Assembly (NCBI RefSeq): GCF_001054325.1
Contig: NZ_JVVM01000022.1
Span: forward strand, 248,001 to 312,000
Reading direction: 5' to 3'
DNA from: Corynebacterium vitaeruminis
GTDB lineage: Bacteria > Actinomycetota > Actinomycetes > Mycobacteriales > Mycobacteriaceae
DNA length: 64,000 nt
Positions 54,052 to 63,199 of this stretch are shown here, piece after piece (position 1 is the stretch's first letter; every line of letters starts with the position of its first letter). A program made the position numbers and the translations under genes. The notes beneath the pieces were generated by a model that was given only the letters and a program-made list of their open reading frames with translations, was not told where the DNA came from and made no database searches.

Positions 54052-55607
54052 CGCTTAGCTCCCAACCCAAGTTCAATGGCCTCGGCAACGGTGCCTGCTT
54101 CCAGCAGCCGCATCCCTGCCGGGCCTTTTGCGCCTCTGGGCACAATTGCCGTGTCGAAGCCCATTCGATGAGCTTCCTTAAGGCGCCACTCCAAATCGGT
54201 CACTCGCCGCACTTCGCCGGCCAACCCCAGTTCGCCGAGTGCAATGGTTTTGTCCTGAAACGTCCGCTTGGTCATGGATGAGGCCAGTGCCAGCGCAATC
54301 GCTAGGTCCGCGGCAGGCTCCGACAGCGTCATTCCGCCGACGGTGGACACGTACATCTCCATGCGGGCCAACTGCTTGAAGTTACCGTGTTCAGTCAGCA
54401 CGGCCGCGACCATCGGCACGCGCCTCGGGTCGAGACCAGAGACATTGCGTCGTGGATTATGTGCCTCAGTGTTGATTACCAGACCCTGCACCTCCGCCAG
54501 TAGCGGTCTGCGGCCATCCATGGCCACGGTAATTGCAGTTCCCGAGGTCGGCGTTCGGTGATGCAAAAACAGCCCTGAGGGATCCTCGACTTCCGCAATA
54601 CCGCCCGCGGTCTGCTCGAAGCAGCCCACTTCATCGGTGCTGCCGAAACGGTTTTTCAGACCCCGCAAGAAGCGCAGCCCCGAGTGTCTATCGCCTTCGA
54701 AGTTGAGCACCACATCAACCAGGTGCTCCATAGTGCGTGGGCCGGCCACATTGCCGTCCTTGGTCACGTGCCCCACCAGGAAAATCGCAGTCCCGGTCTC
54801 CTTTGCCAGCGCTGCCAGGGCGGAGGTTACGGCGCGAGCCTGAGCAACGCCACCGCGAGCACCTTCGACGTCGGCACGCATCGTCTGCACGGAGTCCACA
54901 ATGAGCAGACCGGGGGAGAGCTCCAGCGTCAGGTCGATGACATCTTCGATATTCGACACCGCCGACAGGTACAGCGAGTCCGACAGCGCGCCAGTGCGCT
55001 CGGCACGCAAGCGCACCTGTCCTACCGACTCCTCACCTGTGACGTAAAGCGTCGGCCCCAAATCGCCGTCCGCGCAGCGATAGGCCACTTCAAGCAGCAA
55101 CGTCGACTTACCAACCCCCGGCTCGCCGGCCAAGAGCACCAACGAACCCGGTACAATACCCGAACCGAGCACTCGATCCAGCTCACCGATGCCCGTGCGC
55201 ACCGCGTGCGCAGCCTTGGCGGAAATCCCGGTAATTGCGGTCAACTCGGAAGATGAAGTGGGGATTCGATCTGTTGCGGAGGTCTCGGCGAGGAAACGTT
55301 CCTCCGCCTCGTCGTCAAGCGCGCGCCGCGTCAGGCGCTGACTCTCCGCCGCGACGGAAGTGGAAGATGCTTTACGACGGCCACCCCGCGCGCCGGGCTC
55401 CGTTGCGGCAGCGCTACGGCGACGTTGCTTGGCTGCCCGGGCGGCGATTTTGTCCTCAAGAGTGGAACCGGACTTCCCGCTGCTGGAGCGGATAGTGACC
55501 TTCTCCAGCGTGCCCCACTCTTTGCAGTTGGGACATTGACCAACCCATTTCGACACCTGCCAACCGCATGCCGAGCATTCGTAGGCTTCGTCTTTGGTCT
55601 TGGCCAC
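54048..55607 (-). CDS. radA: DNA repair protein RadA (Sms)
   Basis: 519 aa. RecA-like ATPase that helps process recombination intermediates. An N-terminal zinc finger (CSACGWQVSKWVGQCPNC), Walker A GEPGVGKST, the RadA-specific KNRFG motif and a C-terminal Lon-protease-like domain (GLAGEVRRV...) are all present. Between the finger and the ATPase there is a longer basic Ser/Ala/Arg linker than in E. coli RadA. In M. tuberculosis disA follows radA; no disA lies next to it here. Confidence 0.96.
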   Translation of the reverse strand: MAKTKDEAYECSACGWQVSKWVGQCPNCKEWGTLEKVTIRSSSGKSGSTLEDKIAARAAKQRRRSAAATEPGARGGRRKASSTSVAAESQRLTRRALDDEAEERFLAETSATDRIPTSSSELTAITGISAKAAHAVRTGIGELDRVLGSGIVPGSLVLLAGEPGVGKSTLLLEVAYRCADGDLGPTLYVTGEESVGQVRLRAERTGALSDSLYLSAVSNIEDVIDLTLELSPGLLIVDSVQTMRADVEGARGGVAQARAVTSALAALAKETGTAIFLVGHVTKDGNVAGPRTMEHLVDVVLNFEGDRHSGLRFLRGLKNRFGSTDEVGCFEQTAGGIAEVEDPSGLFLHHRTPTSGTAITVAMDGRRPLLAEVQGLVINTEAHNPRRNVSGLDPRRVPMVAAVLTEHGNFKQLARMEMYVSTVGGMTLSEPAADLAIALALASSMTKRTFQDKTIALGELGLAGEVRRVTDLEWRLKEAHRMGFDTAIVPRGAKGPAGMRLLEAGTVAEAIELGLGAKR

Positions 55608-55867
55608 GGTGCAACCGCCTTTGCTTCAAACGAGGGGGCGACAGACCCGACAACTTTTGGTGCGGTATGTGCGGGAAATGTCGCTAAAAAATTGCCCCAG
55701 ATACGCGAGAGCGGGCCAGGGCAGAGTCAATGACATGTGTCAAGGACTGACTGTACTGCCGTGGCCCGTATCAAGCGACCAATCGCCCCATGCCCGCTCG
55801 ATGAAGCTCCTCGCGTAATTGCGGACAGGACTGCGCTGTACGAGCGCTAATAGTGCGCTGCGCACGA

Positions 55868-55888
55868 ACAGCGCAGGGAACGCGCTGT
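55868..55888. terminator. inverted-repeat cluster after lpqE-like gene
   Basis: ACAGCGC and GCGCTGT pair around AGGGAAC within a stretch dense in GCGC repeats (55830-55895), just past the end of the leftward lipoprotein gene. It could act as its terminator; no T-run. The 288 bp gap to radA has no gene. Confidence 0.4.
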
Positions 55889-55895
55889 ACTGCGC

Positions 55896-56582
55896 TTACT
55901 TGGTTTCAATCATGCCGTCAGCACCGCGGTTCGGTGCGCCAGCTTCCAGAATGTCAGCGGAAACGGTGATGTCCAGGTCGTAGGTGTTGGTGTTGCCCTG
56001 CGGGTCAGTGAACTCGAAGGTGGCCTCGCGGTTCTGGCCTGCAGCGCTGCTGTTGGTACCAACCAGGGTGGCCGGATTCAGCTCGTTGGTGTAGTACGCG
56101 ATGCAGCCGGCGTTGTCCTTAGCGGTCTTAGCCAGCGGGTCGATGACGGACTTCGGGCCGGCAACAATCTGGCACTCGCGCGGAAGGGCGTTCTCGCCCT
56201 TTGCGGACTTAGCGAAGGAAGGAGTCTCAGCGACCTTCTTCAGCTCAACCTCGCCGATGCCCTCGATAGTGATGGACTCCAGCTTGTAGACCGACTCGGT
56301 AGCGCGCTGCTGGTTGCTGGCGGAGAACTTCAGGCCAGCGGTGCCAGCCTCCGGGTCAACCAGGATGTGAGCGTCGCGAATATTGATGAAGCCGAGAGCC
56401 GAGTTGCTGTTCTCAGCACCCTTGCCGGCAGCATCTTCGCCAGCGTTCATCGCACCGTCGACAGCCGGGTGCTGATTTGCGGTCTGCGAAATCTGACCGG
56501 CGCCACAGGCAGCAAGTGCAACTGCAGATGCTGCGGAGACGGTGACGAGGGCGCTGCGGCGAAGTACGGACTTGAAGGCCAT
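55896..56582 (-). CDS. LpqE-like lipoprotein
   Basis: 228 aa with a GGAGGAAAT ribosome binding site. Signal peptide with lipobox (VALAACGAGQIS). The start of the mature part (CGAGQISQTANQHPAVDGA) and the NIRDAHILV segment resemble mycobacterial LpqE (Rv3584), which also lies between radA and carD. The mature domain is beta-rich, with cysteines in PRECQIV and NAGCIAYY. Function is not known. It is transcribed away from carD. Confidence 0.8.
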   Translation of the reverse strand: MAFKSVLRRSALVTVSAASAVALAACGAGQISQTANQHPAVDGAMNAGEDAAGKGAENSNSALGFINIRDAHILVDPEAGTAGLKFSASNQQRATESVYKLESITIEGIGEVELKKVAETPSFAKSAKGENALPRECQIVAGPKSVIDPLAKTAKDNAGCIAYYTNELNPATLVGTNSSAAGQNREATFEFTDPQGNTNTYDLDITVSADILEAGAPNRGADGMIETK

Positions 56583-56736
56583 GACTAGATTTCCTCCAGT
56601 AGCTTGAGGATGGGCGATAGGATTTTCAGTATTTAAAGAACACCTTAGTGTCTTCCTAAGATGTTCTCATACTACCCGTAAAATCATGGGGGGACATGAT
56701 AGGGTGGAAGGCCGTTGGAAAGGGCGTGTGCATTAC

Positions 56737-57312
56737 ATGGAATTCAGCATTGGCGATACCGTAGTTTATCCGCACCACGGAGCTGCGAAAATCGAAAACA
56801 TCATTGAACGAGAGCTTAACGGTGAGACCGTTCAGTACCTCGTACTGCAGATTCTGCAGAGTGATTTGAATATCCAGGTGCCAGCCAAGAATGCCGAGCT
56901 GGTCGGTGTCCGCGATGTCGTCGGTGAAGAGGGGCTGCTGAAGGTCTTCTCCGTTTTGCGCGAGACCGACGTGGAAGAAGCTGGCAACTGGTCCCGTCGC
57001 TACAAAGCCAACCAGGAACGCCTGGGCTCTGGCGACATTAACAAGGTTGCTGAGGTTGTCCGTGACTTGTGGCGCCGCGATCAGGACCGCGGTCTTTCCG
57101 CCGGTGAAAAGCGTATGTTGAGCAAGGCTCGCCAGGTCCTCGTCGGTGAACTGGCGCTTGCCGACGGCGTTGATGAGGCCAAGGTTGAGGAAGTCTTTGC
57201 CCGCGTCGATGCCACTATCGAGCGTCACCGCGCGTTGGCCCAGGAAGGTGTCGCTGGTGAGAAGAAGGATGAAGCCGACGATAAGCCGGTGGATCTGGAC
57301 GCAGGCGCATAA
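56737..57312 (+). CDS. carD: RNA polymerase-binding transcription factor CarD
   Basis: 191 aa from the ATG at 56737 ([15 protein letters not shown], the family start); the in-frame upstream starts would add residues unlike CarD. The Tudor-like RNA polymerase beta-binding domain is followed by the helical DNA-binding part with a Trp in [10 protein letters not shown], and a longer acidic tail ([16 protein letters not shown]). CarD stabilises open promoter complexes, notably at rRNA promoters. In M. tuberculosis ispD and ispF follow; here cysS does. Confidence 0.94.
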   Translation: MEFSIGDTVVYPHHGAAKIENIIERELNGETVQYLVLQILQSDLNIQVPAKNAELVGVRDVVGEEGLLKVFSVLRETDVEEAGNWSRRYKANQERLGSGDINKVAEVVRDLWRRDQDRGLSAGEKRMLSKARQVLVGELALADGVDEAKVEEVFARVDATIERHRALAQEGVAGEKKDEADDKPVDLDAGA

Positions 57313-57367
57313 GTCGATTCCCTTCCCGGTTCCTCCCAGTAGCGATTTTCTGCACTTTTCCGGTTGA

Positions 57368-57412
57368 CGGCTAGCGCACACACATTGTCCGTGTGCGCTA
57401 GCCGTTTCTCTT
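57368..57412 (+). terminator. Rho-independent terminator after carD
   Basis: CGGCTAGCGCACAC and GTGTGCGCTAGCCG form a perfect 14-bp stem with a 9-nt loop, followed by TTTCTCTTTTTC. Confidence 0.92.
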
Positions 57413-57449
57413 TTTCACCCGCATCTATTTCCCCGCTATGCTCGGGGCT

Positions 57450-58853
57450 GTGACTTTTCAAATCTTCGATACCGCAACCCGCCAACTGAAGGATTTTGAG
57501 CCTCTCCGCGAGGGGCATGCCTCCATTTACCTGTGCGGTGCGACTCCGCAGGCTCAGCCGCACATCGGGCACGTTCGCTCCGGCGTGGCCTTTGATATCT
57601 TGCGCCGTTGGCTGATTGCCAAGGGGTATGACGTCGCTTTCGTGCGCAACGTCACCGATATCGATGACAAGATTTTGAACAAGGCCACCGAACACGGTCG
57701 CCCCTGGTGGGAGTGGGTCTCCCGCTTTGAGCGCGAATTTACCTGGGCCTACAACCAGCTCGGTGTTCTCCCGCCAAGCGTGGAGCCACGCGCTACCGGG
57801 CATGTCACTCAGATGGTCGAGTACATGCAGCGCCTGATGGATAACGGCTTCGCCTACGCGGTCGATGGCAGCGTCTACTTCGATGTGGACGCCTGGTCGA
57901 AGGCTGAGGGTAGTGACTACGGCAGCCTTTCCGGCAACCGCGTTGACGAGATGGAGCAGGGCGAGACCAATACCCCGGGCAAGCGCGGCGCACACGACTT
58001 CGCACTGTGGAAGGCGGCCAAGCCAGGCGAGCCCTCTTGGCCGACACCGTGGGGCAAAGGCCGTCCGGGCTGGCACCTGGAGTGCTCTGCCATGGCGACC
58101 TACTACTTGGGTTCGGAGTTCGACATCCACTGCGGTGGTCTCGATCTGCAGTTCCCTCACCATGAAAACGAGATTGCGCAGTCGCACGCGGCTGGCGATG
58201 GCTTTGCCCGCTACTGGATGCACAATCACTGGGTCACCATGTCCGGTGAAAAGATGTCTAAGTCGCTCGGCAACGTTTTGTCTGTGCCGCACATTTTGAC
58301 CATGGTTCGTCCGGTTGAGCTGCGTTACTACCTCGGCAGTGCCCACTACCGTTCCGTGCTGGAGTACTCCGAGGAGGCTCTGCAGGAAGCGGCGGCGGGA
58401 TACCGTCGTATCGAGGCGTTTGTACACCGTGCCGTCGATAAGCTCGGAGATATCGAAATCGGTGAGTGGACACCGGAGTTCGAAGTTGCGCTCGACGACG
58501 ATCTCTCTGTCCCGCGCGCCCTCGCGGAAATCCACAACGCCGTTCGTGGGGGCAACCAGGCGCTTGCCGACGGCGACGAGACCAAGGCCAAGGAGATTGC
58601 TGGCGCTGTCCGCGCTATGGCCGCAGTCCTTGGTTTCGATCCGCTGAATGAGCAGTGGGCAACCTCCGATTCCGGTTCTGATGCGGCAATGCATGCGCTC
58701 GGTGTGCTGGTTGAGCACCAGCTGGAAGAGCGTACGCGGGCTCGTGCGGAGAAGGACTGGGCTACGGCTGATGCTGTGCGCGACCGCCTGAAGGAAGCGG
58801 GAATCGAGGTAACCGATACCGCGGATGGTCCGGCGTGGTCTGTGGCTGACTAA
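57450..58853 (+). CDS. cysS: cysteinyl-tRNA synthetase
   Basis: 467 aa from the GTG at 57450 ([13 protein letters not shown]), preferred to the ATG four codons earlier. Class I synthetase charging tRNA-Cys: HIGH-type PHIGHVRSG, zinc-site residues CGATPQ and [15 protein letters not shown], and EKMSKSLGN. The length and C-terminal anticodon-binding part separate it from the related mycothiol ligase MshC. A terminator lies just upstream, so it has its own promoter; CTATGCT at 57435 may be a -10. rlmB follows 38 bp downstream, likely in the same transcript. Confidence 0.94.
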   Translation: MTFQIFDTATRQLKDFEPLREGHASIYLCGATPQAQPHIGHVRSGVAFDILRRWLIAKGYDVAFVRNVTDIDDKILNKATEHGRPWWEWVSRFEREFTWAYNQLGVLPPSVEPRATGHVTQMVEYMQRLMDNGFAYAVDGSVYFDVDAWSKAEGSDYGSLSGNRVDEMEQGETNTPGKRGAHDFALWKAAKPGEPSWPTPWGKGRPGWHLECSAMATYYLGSEFDIHCGGLDLQFPHHENEIAQSHAAGDGFARYWMHNHWVTMSGEKMSKSLGNVLSVPHILTMVRPVELRYYLGSAHYRSVLEYSEEALQEAAAGYRRIEAFVHRAVDKLGDIEIGEWTPEFEVALDDDLSVPRALAEIHNAVRGGNQALADGDETKAKEIAGAVRAMAAVLGFDPLNEQWATSDSGSDAAMHALGVLVEHQLEERTRARAEKDWATADAVRDRLKEAGIEVTDTADGPAWSVAD

Positions 58854-58891
58854 AGCTGAAGAAATCTATTAACAACAGAAAGCAGGTAGCT

Positions 58892-59836
58892 ATGGCAGGC
58901 AACGGTCGTCGTGGCGCAGTGCGCAAGGCAAGTAAGAAGAACGTCGGCGGCTCCGGTGGCCAGAAGCGGGGCCTGCGCGGCAAGGGGCCGACTCCGAAGG
59001 CAGAGGACCGCGTTTATCACGCAGCTCACAAACGAGCGAAAGAGAAGCGCCGCCGTGACTCCGGGCGCCATGAGCGCGAGGGGGATGGCTCCGAGCTGGT
59101 GGTCGGCCGTAACCCGGTCGTAGAGTGCTTGCATGCGAAGGTGCCTGCGGCAGCGTTAATTGTGGCACTGGGTACGGACAATGACGAGCGTCTGCAGGAG
59201 TCAGTGCGTATTGCTAACTCGCGTGGTATTCCGATTCGCGAGGTGCCCCGCCACGAGCTGGACACCATGACCGGCAACACCATGCACCAGGGCATCGGCC
59301 TGCAGATTCCGCCGTACAAGTACGTGGCAGTCGAAGACCTGATTGATTCTGTGGCCAAGACCGGCGAACCGGGTCTAATCGTCTGTCTGGATAACATCAC
59401 GGACCCGCGCAACCTGGGGGCGGTGATTCGCTCGGTGGCTGCCTTCGGCGGTCATGGTGTGGTGATTCCGGAGCGCCGATCGGCTGCTATTACGGGTGTG
59501 GCCTGGCGTACCTCGGCTGGTACTGCGGCGCGTCTGCCAGTTGCGCGTGCGACCAACATGGTGCGCTCGCTCAAGCAGTTCCAGAAGGCTGGCTACCAGG
59601 TGGTCGGTCTGGATGCCGGTGGTGACCACACGCTGGACACTTACGACGGCACCACCCCGGTGGTTGTGGTCGTCGGCTCTGAGGGCAAGGGACTTTCGCG
59701 CCTGGTGCGCGATACCTGTGACACCATCATGTCCATTCCGATGACCGGCTGGGTTGAGTCGCTCAATGCTTCCGTTGCCGCAGGTGTGACTCTGAGTGAG
59801 TTTGCCCGCCAGCGCCGGGCAAAGAGCAGCGAGTAG
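58892..59836 (+). CDS. rlmB: 23S rRNA 2'-O-methyltransferase (SpoU/TrmH family)
   Basis: 314 aa. A basic Gly/Lys/Arg-rich N-terminal extension of about 60 residues precedes the substrate-binding domain ([13 protein letters not shown]) and the SpoU knot domain: [16 protein letters not shown] (motif 1), [12 protein letters not shown] (motif 2) and [20 protein letters not shown] (motif 3). It methylates ribose in rRNA with SAM, probably at the G2251-equivalent position. Gene order cysS-rlmB is the usual actinobacterial one. RlmB versus another TrmH member is the only doubt. Confidence 0.88.
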   Translation: MAGNGRRGAVRKASKKNVGGSGGQKRGLRGKGPTPKAEDRVYHAAHKRAKEKRRRDSGRHEREGDGSELVVGRNPVVECLHAKVPAAALIVALGTDNDERLQESVRIANSRGIPIREVPRHELDTMTGNTMHQGIGLQIPPYKYVAVEDLIDSVAKTGEPGLIVCLDNITDPRNLGAVIRSVAAFGGHGVVIPERRSAAITGVAWRTSAGTAARLPVARATNMVRSLKQFQKAGYQVVGLDAGGDHTLDTYDGTTPVVVVVGSEGKGLSRLVRDTCDTIMSIPMTGWVESLNASVAAGVTLSEFARQRRAKSSE

Positions 59837-59844
59837 CGCACTTG

Positions 59845-59904
59845 ATGCCCCCGTGGACGTCATTATCGATTCGTTATAGTAACGGCGTTTACGTGGGGCA
59901 TTTT
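59845..59904 (+). terminator. branched hairpin after rlmB
   Basis: ATGCCCC and GGGGCAT (59845-59851, 59895-59901) pair around an inner CGTTA-TAG-TAACG stem and are followed by TTTTG. A probable terminator of the cysS-rlmB transcript, with an unusually long loop. Confidence 0.5.
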
Positions 59905-60394
59905 GAGTTCTAGATTGTGGCCGGTACTTATGGCTACCCCCAGTAGTTCAATACTTTAGAAGTAATTCTATTCCCGGCGTGCGCTGCGGAAATACCCACA
60001 TTAGTATCACTTTCAACAGAAAATTATCCGTCGTTTCCCGCGGGGAGGGCGGCAAATCATGCTCCTAGAAATGGGGGCGTAATTGGTCGTAGTTTAGGGA
60101 TGCGCACGGACCTAGTGGTGGCTTGTATAGCTAGCTTTGGGTCACTGAGATGTCAGACCAAGACATCTTCAGCGTTAGTTTTTCTGTCTGCCGGGTCATC
60201 CCATTTCGGCAGCCTCGCAGTCTTAAAAGAGCTGGGGGTGTTGGAATCTTCTTTTGAGGATCCAGCAAAAATACGGGCAGTCCTTCGGTGGCGAGAGGGA
60301 AGACGGACGCGTCTTCACCATAATCGCCGCTCGAAGGGCTGCTCGGCGTTTTTATCATTGGCGTGTCTAATACTGCGCCGAAATTTACTTGTGG
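59905..60394 (+). other. 490-bp gene-free region with several hairpins
   Basis: No convincing coding frame: the longest frames lack ribosome binding sites and have poor codon usage. It holds three stems: AGATGTC/GACATCT (60148-60168), GAAGACG/CGTCTTC (60299-60316) and CGCCG/CGGCG (60325-60348), the last followed by TTTTTATC on the + strand. A small RNA of about 200-250 nt ending near 60353 is possible; no known RNA family was recognised. Confidence 0.3.
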
Positions 60395-61258
60395 CTACTT
60401 ACTCCACTTGGCCGCCTGGACGTCGTCACGCGTTGCCTTGCGCGACTGCACCGATCCGATGGCGTAGCAGATGAGGTAGATGACGAACGCGATTGTTGTC
60501 ACTAGAACGCTGACCGGGATGCCCGGCGCGAGTGAGAGAACGATGCCGCCAACGGCCGCGATCTCGGCGAAGATGGTCGACAGGATGATGGCCTTCACAG
60601 GCGAGGCGGTGACGAATGCGGCCGCGGCGCCAGGGGTGATAATCAGGGCGATGACAAGCAGGGAGCCGACAATCTGCACGCCTTGGGCGGCGACGAGGCC
60701 GGTGAGAATTGCGAAGTAGATTGACAGCGTCTTGACATTGATGCCACAGGCGGCGGCCATGATGGGGTCGGCGGAGGCGAACAGTAGTGGTCGCCACTTC
60801 CAAGCGACCCCGCCGACGACGATGACGGCGACAATGGCCATGGTCCACAAAGAGGTGTCTGTCAGACCGATAATTTGTCCGGTGAGCAGTGAAAATGCCG
60901 TGCTTGTCCGGCCGGGGTAGAGGTGGATAAACAACACCGATAAGCCCATGCCGAAGCTCAAGACCACGCCCACGACCGCATCTTGGCGCCCTCGAAGCGA
61001 CAGTGCCGCCAGGACTATTGCGATGAGCACCGATCCGATAATGGCACCGCTGCTGACACTGACGCCAAGCAGTAGAGCTGCGGATGCACCCATGAGTGCC
61101 AGTTCACTAGTGCCGTGGACGGTGAAGCTCATCTGTCGCATGACAATCAGCGGCGAGATGATCCCGGAAATCAGCCCAAGCAGAGCCGCCGCAATGAGGG
61201 CATTGTGGACGAACCCGACTTGAAGTAGGGCAGCGGTGTCGGAGAAATACTGAGCCAT
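60395..61258 (-). CDS. znuB: zinc ABC transporter permease
   Basis: 287 aa ABC-3 family membrane permease with eight or nine hydrophobic segments (ALIAAALLGLISGIISPLIV, AIIGSVLIAIVLAALSL, LVIALIITPGAAAAFVTA). It forms the membrane channel of the metal importer encoded with the ATPase (1-bp overlap) and the His-rich binding lipoprotein. Zinc rather than manganese is inferred from the binding protein. It is the last gene of the leftward three-gene operon. Confidence 0.9.
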   Translation of the reverse strand: MAQYFSDTAALLQVGFVHNALIAAALLGLISGIISPLIVMRQMSFTVHGTSELALMGASAALLLGVSVSSGAIIGSVLIAIVLAALSLRGRQDAVVGVVLSFGMGLSVLFIHLYPGRTSTAFSLLTGQIIGLTDTSLWTMAIVAVIVVGGVAWKWRPLLFASADPIMAAACGINVKTLSIYFAILTGLVAAQGVQIVGSLLVIALIITPGAAAAFVTASPVKAIILSTIFAEIAAVGGIVLSLAPGIPVSVLVTTIAFVIYLICYAIGSVQSRKATRDDVQAAKWSK

Positions 61259-61938
61259 TAGGCGATAACCAACTTTCCCTCGACGCGGGCAACCACAATT
61301 TTGGTCTGATAAAGCTCGGAGAGCGTTTCTGAGGTGATTATTTCCTCGACCGACCCGACTGCGTGTCCGTGTGGGGTCAGGTAGAGCACGCGGTCACAGA
61401 CTCCCAGAATGGGATTGATGTCGTGGGTGACAAAGGCGACTGCCGTGTCATTTTCCCGGCGGTGGCGGTCTAAGCGCTCGACCGTGGTCCGCTGTGCCGC
61501 AGGGTCGAGGGAGAGCAAGGGCTCGTCGCAAAGCAAAAAATCTGGTGCCGACACGAGCGCCTGCGCCTGACGGACAAGCTGCTGCTGCCCACCAGAGAGC
61601 GTGCCGACGCGACGGTCTGCAATGCCCGTTGCGCCGACGAATTCGAGCATTTCGTCGGTGTCGGAGCGGTTTTTGCCGGCGGCTAGCTCGACGAGATCTC
61701 GCACTCGGATAGGCAGCGAGGGCTCAAACATCCGCTGCTGTGGAATGTAGCCCAGGTTCCCTTCGACTTTTACTGAACCGTGCGTCAGGCGGCGCATGCC
61801 CAGGGCGGTGGTCAGCAGCGTGGATTTGCCGACGCCGTTGGGACCCAGAATGGCCAAGAATTCACCGGGTTCGACATCCAAATTGAGACCGGACCACAGT
61901 GGTTCGACGGCTGCGTCAGTAAAAGTCAGTGAGGGCAA
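61258..61938 (-). CDS. znuC: zinc ABC transporter ATP-binding protein
   Basis: 226 aa. Walker A GPNGVGKST, Q-loop YIPQQR, signature LSGGQQQ, Walker B FLLCDEPLLSLD and the switch His in FVTHD are complete, so it hydrolyses ATP to power import. It lies 2 bp after the binding protein and overlaps the permease start, a compact operon. Family: ABC-3 metal import ATPases. Confidence 0.92.
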   Translation of the reverse strand: MPSLTFTDAAVEPLWSGLNLDVEPGEFLAILGPNGVGKSTLLTTALGMRRLTHGSVKVEGNLGYIPQQRMFEPSLPIRVRDLVELAAGKNRSDTDEMLEFVGATGIADRRVGTLSGGQQQLVRQAQALVSAPDFLLCDEPLLSLDPAAQRTTVERLDRHRRENDTAVAFVTHDINPILGVCDRVLYLTPHGHAVGSVEEIITSETLSELYQTKIVVARVEGKLVIA

Positions 61939-61940
61939 AG

Positions 61941-62882
61941 TTATGCGGACTCCATTTCGGACAGGGTTTGCTTGTAGAGGTCAAAGAAGGACTGGTCGGC
62001 GCTCGGCGACTCAAAAACATTGATGATTTTAATGCCCTTTGCCTTGGCTGCCTCGACAAGTCGCTGCGAGACCTGGTCGTGGGTCTGCGGTGCGTCGATG
62101 AGGTAGTCCAGCTCGCCGGACTCAATCAGCTTGAGCATTTCATTGACATCGCTTGCCGACGGCTCGGACTCATTCAGTGTGGACTGGCGGTAGCCCTTCG
62201 GGGTGATGTCCTTAACCTTCGTGTCCTTCAGGATGTCATCGGCCAGCGGGTGAACCTGAGCGACCTTAGCGGCCTGGATTTTGCTCTTGGCCTCTTCGAT
62301 GTTCTTGAGCTGCTCGTCGACGGTCTTAGTGTCGGCCTTGGCACCCATCTTGTTCAAAGCTTCGGCGAGCTGCTCTGCAGTTTCTTCAACCGCATCGGTG
62401 TCGTACCAGACGTGCTCGTTGGCCTCGCCATCGTGGTGGTGCTCGTGGTCACCATGCTCGTCCTGGCCTTCGTGGTCATGGCCGTGATCGTGGTCGTGAC
62501 CCTCTTCCTGCGGCAGCGCAGAGATGATGACTTTGTCCTCGGCGTCACGCAGGGAGGCGGTCAACCATGCGTCGTAATGCCCGCCGCCTGCGACGAGAAT
62601 GTCGGCCTGCTCTACCTTCGCCATGTCCGCTGCGGCTGGCTCGTAGGAGTGCGGATCGATGTCGTTGGACGCGATGATTGGGTCGATAGAGACCTTCTCG
62701 TCGTCGGTGACAGCGTCGGCGATGTCTGCCCAGACCTTGGTGGAGGTGACCACCTTAATGGTGCCTTCGGACTCGCCCGCGGGCGTCGCGCTGTCGTCAT
62801 TGCTGGAGCATGCGCCGAGGCCTGCGATGAGGCCGGCGCTGGCGACTAGTGCCGCGATGCGCGTGGAAAAGCGTGCCTTCAT
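61941..62882 (-). CDS. znuA: zinc-binding lipoprotein of ABC importer
   Basis: 313 aa from the ATG at 62882; an in-frame TTG four codons upstream is less likely. Lipobox GLGACSS anchors it outside. The ZnuA-type metal ligands appear in DPHSYEP, the VHPLADDIL histidine and the C-terminal region, and a His/Asp/Glu-rich loop (HDHDHGHDHEGQDEHGDHE, residues about 124-145) marks it as zinc specific rather than manganese. It hands zinc to the permease encoded downstream. It is the first gene of the operon, behind a Zur-like site. Confidence 0.93.
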   Translation of the reverse strand: MKARFSTRIAALVASAGLIAGLGACSSNDDSATPAGESEGTIKVVTSTKVWADIADAVTDDEKVSIDPIIASNDIDPHSYEPAAADMAKVEQADILVAGGGHYDAWLTASLRDAEDKVIISALPQEEGHDHDHGHDHEGQDEHGDHEHHHDGEANEHVWYDTDAVEETAEQLAEALNKMGAKADTKTVDEQLKNIEEAKSKIQAAKVAQVHPLADDILKDTKVKDITPKGYRQSTLNESEPSASDVNEMLKLIESGELDYLIDAPQTHDQVSQRLVEAAKAKGIKIINVFESPSADQSFFDLYKQTLSEMESA

Positions 62883-62949
62883 ATATGTATCCAATCCTGT
62901 TGCGAGCTAAATTGCGGTGCCTATTCAGTTTCTGAGCATCAACCGCTAT

Positions 62950-62964
62950 TGAAAATAGTTGTCT
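62950..62964. promoter_or_regulatory. Zur-box-like site upstream of znuA
   Basis: TGAAAATAGTTGTCT matches the actinobacterial Zur half sites TGAAAAT and (A)TTTTCA with two changes, and overlaps an inverted repeat CTATT-GAA-AATAG (62946-62958). It lies 68 bp before znuA, so zinc repression is likely. The rest of the 317-bp gap (62883-63199) shows no gene. Confidence 0.5.
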
Positions 62965-63199
62965 TTTAGTTCAAGGAACATAGTAGGGAATGCGGCGCCC
63001 CAGCAACAAGGCGGACGGCTGCTGGAGTGGCGGAAATGACAGTCGCACACATTCGTTGGGTAAAATTGCCTGCGATTAGATGCGTGTGGTGCTCGTTGTA
63101 GTTCTTTTCCATAAGACTGGAGTTTTCTACCTGAGATATCCGAGCGAAGATATTCGAGCGGGCAACCATTGTTGAGCTTTTAAGAAGGGGCGGTATTCC

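Noticed and set aside
57225..58718. 497-codon open frame on the - strand
   Set aside because: Antisense to carD end and cysS, no ribosome binding site, no recognisable domain.
60100..60474. 124-codon open frame in the rlmB-znuB gap
   Set aside because: No ribosome binding site, no similarity, and it runs into the end of znuB in an antisense frame.
61929..62849. 306-codon hydrophobic open frame on the + strand
   Set aside because: Antisense to znuA; its Val/Leu/Asp-rich make-up is the complement of the His/Asp-rich coding strand.
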